Assembly: GCA_002429455.1 (NCBI GenBank)
Contig: DIZU01000050.1
Span: forward strand, 1-7,085
DNA length: 7,085 nucleotides
DNA from: Methylotenera sp. UBA6020
Lineage (GTDB): Bacteria; Pseudomonadota; Gammaproteobacteria; Burkholderiales; Methylophilaceae
Direction: 5' to 3'
How positions within the stretch are numbered: the stretch's first letter is position 1; each line of letters starts with the position of its first letter. Shown one piece after another: positions 5,987-7,085 of the stretch. Both the position numbers and the translations under genes were made by a program. The notes below the pieces were generated by a model that saw only the letters and a program-made list of their open reading frames with translations, did not search any database and was not told the origin of the DNA.

Positions 5987-6151
5987 TCAAAACTCTACCA
6001 TTTCAAATTCAGCTTTAGTGACGCCGCATTCTGGGCAAGCCCAATCGGTCGGCACATCTTCCCAGCGCGTACCGGCTGGAATGCCATCCTCTGGCCAGCC
6101 TTTTTCTTCTTCATACACTAAACCACATACCAAACATTGCCAAGTTTTCAT
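5987..6151 (-). CDS. rubA: Rubredoxin
   Basis: This 54-residue one-electron carrier holds a single iron bound by four cysteines: C6-x2-C9-G and C39-P-x-C42-G. The classic rubredoxin core is complete (WQCLVCGLVYEEEKGWPEDG, then IPAGT, WEDVP and DWACPECG). The Met at 6151 gives the standard rubredoxin N-terminus; the open frame continues 40 codons further upstream to 6271, but that part is low-complexity with no family resemblance and is rejected. The Shine-Dalgarno is weak. It lies 193 bases downstream of the catalase gene on the same strand, behind a strong terminator, so it needs its own promoter. Partners such as rubredoxin reductase, alkane hydroxylase or rubrerythrin are not in the window. 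A role in oxidative stress or as a general electron donor is inferred. Confidence 0.95.
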   Translation of the reverse strand: MKTWQCLVCGLVYEEEKGWPEDGIPAGTRWEDVPTDWACPECGVTKAEFEMVEF

Positions 6152-6245
6152 GATTATTTCAGCTTCATTATTTAAGAGATTAACTTTAAGTGATGCGTTA
6201 CTTTCTTTTGTCGGGCATAAGCTTAAATACTTACACTTCTCTGTT

Positions 6246-6259
6246 TTGTATATGTACAA
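6246..6259. promoter_or_regulatory. Short inverted repeat upstream of rubredoxin
   Basis: TTGTA (6246-6250) and TACAA (6255-6259) flank a four-base centre, in the region that should hold the rubredoxin promoter; on the minus strand TTGTAC could serve as a -35. Arms this short arise easily by chance in AT-rich DNA, so the call is weak. Confidence 0.2.
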
Positions 6260-6281
6260 GAACCTACACATGAAAAGCCAA

Positions 6282-6320
6282 GTAATAAAATAGCCCGCAT
6301 TGCGCGGGCTATTTTATTAC
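6282..6320 (-). terminator. Strong rho-independent terminator of the catalase gene
   Basis: The arms 6282-6298 (ending AGCCCGC) and 6304-6320 (beginning GCGGGCT) form a perfect 17-bp stem around a five-base loop. The outer stem is AT-rich, so a T-rich tail follows the GC core on either strand and the element could stop transcription in both directions. It lies 24 bases after the catalase stop codon and separates it from rubredoxin. Confidence 0.92.
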
Positions 6321-6344
6321 AATATTTAGCACTTAATTGACTAT

Positions 6345-7085
6345 TTATTGCATTGCAGCGATCGCTTTTTTAACACCTTCCGCATACGCAGGATCGGCCT
6401 TTGCAAATTGCACCAACATACGTACTTGAATAGAAGCATTTGCTGTTGATAAGCCACCAGCAATGTTATTAAAAAGTTGTTGTTTTTGGCTGTCGCTCAT
6501 GATGCGGAACAAGTCGCCCGCTTGTGAGTGATAGTCTTCATCGCCTTGATCATGCGCTGCAATCCAGGCATCCTCTAAAATGGGCATAGGCGGTACTGCA
6601 ACCTGCGCTACAGGCGTTGGTGCACCATTGTCAGCCCTATCATTCGGATAAAAGTTAGAAGCGTTCACGGTGCCTGCGGCATTGTTGTAGCCAGTTTCGC
6701 CGCTGCTATGTCCTACGGGGCAACCCATACCGGCAAAAGCGCCATCACGCTGATAGTGATTTACCGGGCATTTAGCAGCATTCACCGGAATCTGATTAGC
6801 GTTCGCACCGATTCTATAGCGATGCGCATCTTGGTAAGCCAACAAACGGCCTTGCAGCATCTTGTCTGGCGAGGCGGCAATCCCAGGCACAAAATTGCTT
6901 GGCGCAAACGCCACTTGTTCCGTTTCAGCAAAGTAGTTGTGCACATTACGATTCAATTCAAGTTGACCAATTTCAATCAACGGGTAATCTTTATGTGGCC
7001 ATACTTTAGTCAAATCAAACGGGTTGATGTGGTAAGTTTTGGCTTCAGCCTCAGTCATGATTTGTACTTTCACCGTCCAGCTGGG
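6345..7085 (-). CDS. katA: Haem catalase, C-terminal part (5' end beyond window)
   Basis: Catalase degrades hydrogen peroxide to water and oxygen in the cytoplasm. The 246 visible codons begin inside the protein (PSWTVKVQIMTEAEA) and run to the natural C-terminus. NPFDLTKVWPHKDYPLIEIG and ELNRN are typical small-subunit catalase core. Fragment residues 80-91 (RLLAYQDAHRYR) carry the proximal haem-ligand tyrosine (fragment Y84). The end (SDSQKQQLFNNIAGGL, then ADPAYAEGVKKAI) is typical of clade-3 enzymes without the extra flavodoxin-like domain. Two oddities: the haem motif has Leu where Phe is usual (R-L-F-x-Y), and a longer than usual loop holds two CPV(N/G)H motifs (KCPVNHYQRDG and GCPVGHSS). 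The N-terminal active-site His and Asn are outside the window. GTG 7073 is an internal codon, not a start. Confidence 0.95.
   Translation of the reverse strand, partial: PSWTVKVQIMTEAEAKTYHINPFDLTKVWPHKDYPLIEIGQLELNRNVHNYFAETEQVAFAPSNFVPGIAASPDKMLQGRLLAYQDAHRYRIGANANQIPVNAAKCPVNHYQRDGAFAGMGCPVGHSSGETGYNNAAGTVNASNFYPNDRADNGAPTPVAQVAVPPMPILEDAWIAAHDQGDEDYHSQAGDLFRIMSDSQKQQLFNNIAGGLSTANASIQVRMLVQFAKADPAYAEGVKKAIAAMQ

Noticed and set aside
6152..6271. N-terminal extension of rubredoxin to an upstream Met
   Set aside because: Known rubredoxins begin at the Met before KxWxCxxCG; the extension is low-complexity and lies in what should be the promoter region.
5828..6293. Overlapping plus-strand ORFs up to 126 codons
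   Set aside because: They run through the palindromic repeat and antisense to rubredoxin; the compositions look random and no ribosome site supports them.
1..7085. CRISPR array, insertion sequence, prophage or toxin-antitoxin system
   Set aside because: No regularly spaced repeats, transposase or integrase motifs, target-site duplications, or paired small toxin/antitoxin-like genes could be found on reading both strands.

Overview
The window is a stretch of ordinary bacterial chromosome, by eye somewhat below 50% GC, and most likely from a betaproteobacterium (Methylophilaceae or another Nitrosomonadales lineage). The evidence is a PEP-CTERM surface protein of the FxDxF type, a cbpA-cbpM pair preceded by a DUF1451 (YbeL-like) zinc-ribbon gene, a clade-3 type haem catalase beside a small rubredoxin, and a 'GTAGGTTGG...' palindromic repeat common in proteobacteria. 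The taxon is inferred from gene content only.

Left part (1-2870). A minus-strand gene cut by the left edge encodes an N-terminal RecB/Cas4-like PD-(D/E)XK nuclease fused to an XPD/DinG-type iron-sulphur helicase; its start codon is uncertain. It is divergent from a small VOC-superfamily gene (1571-1963) with a very strong Shine-Dalgarno site. Next comes a 110-residue, 19-cysteine cytosolic copper storage protein of the Csp3 type (2210-2542), then a doubtful 55-codon ORF (2703-2870).

The 501 bases between the copper protein and the PEP-CTERM gene (2543-3043) hold only that small ORF and three hairpins (2566-2585, 2645-2671, 2927-2954). No convincing promoter or RNA gene was recognised there.

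Middle (3044-5658). The FxDxF PEP-CTERM protein (3044-3610) is followed by a 9-bp hairpin. It converges with a minus-strand cluster read in the order DUF1451 zinc-ribbon gene, cbpA, cbpM. The cbpM Shine-Dalgarno overlaps the cbpA stop codon. The 199 bases between the convergent genes contain only the hairpin and weak dyads.

Right part (5659-7085). The 328 bases between the DUF1451 gene and rubredoxin contain a candidate promoter for the chaperone cluster and a 75-bp palindromic repeat. Rubredoxin (5987-6151, minus) lies downstream of the catalase gene (6345 to the right edge, minus), and a perfect 17-bp-stem terminator separates them.

Functional themes are DNA repair, copper buffering, protein folding/nucleoid stress and peroxide detoxification. 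I see no CRISPR array, transposase, integrase, tRNA or rRNA, and no clear new multi-gene system. The observations most worth a second look are the nuclease-helicase fusion with its start anomaly, the Csp3-like protein, the unusual C-terminal tail of the PEP-CTERM protein, and the association of the DUF1451 gene with cbpAM.
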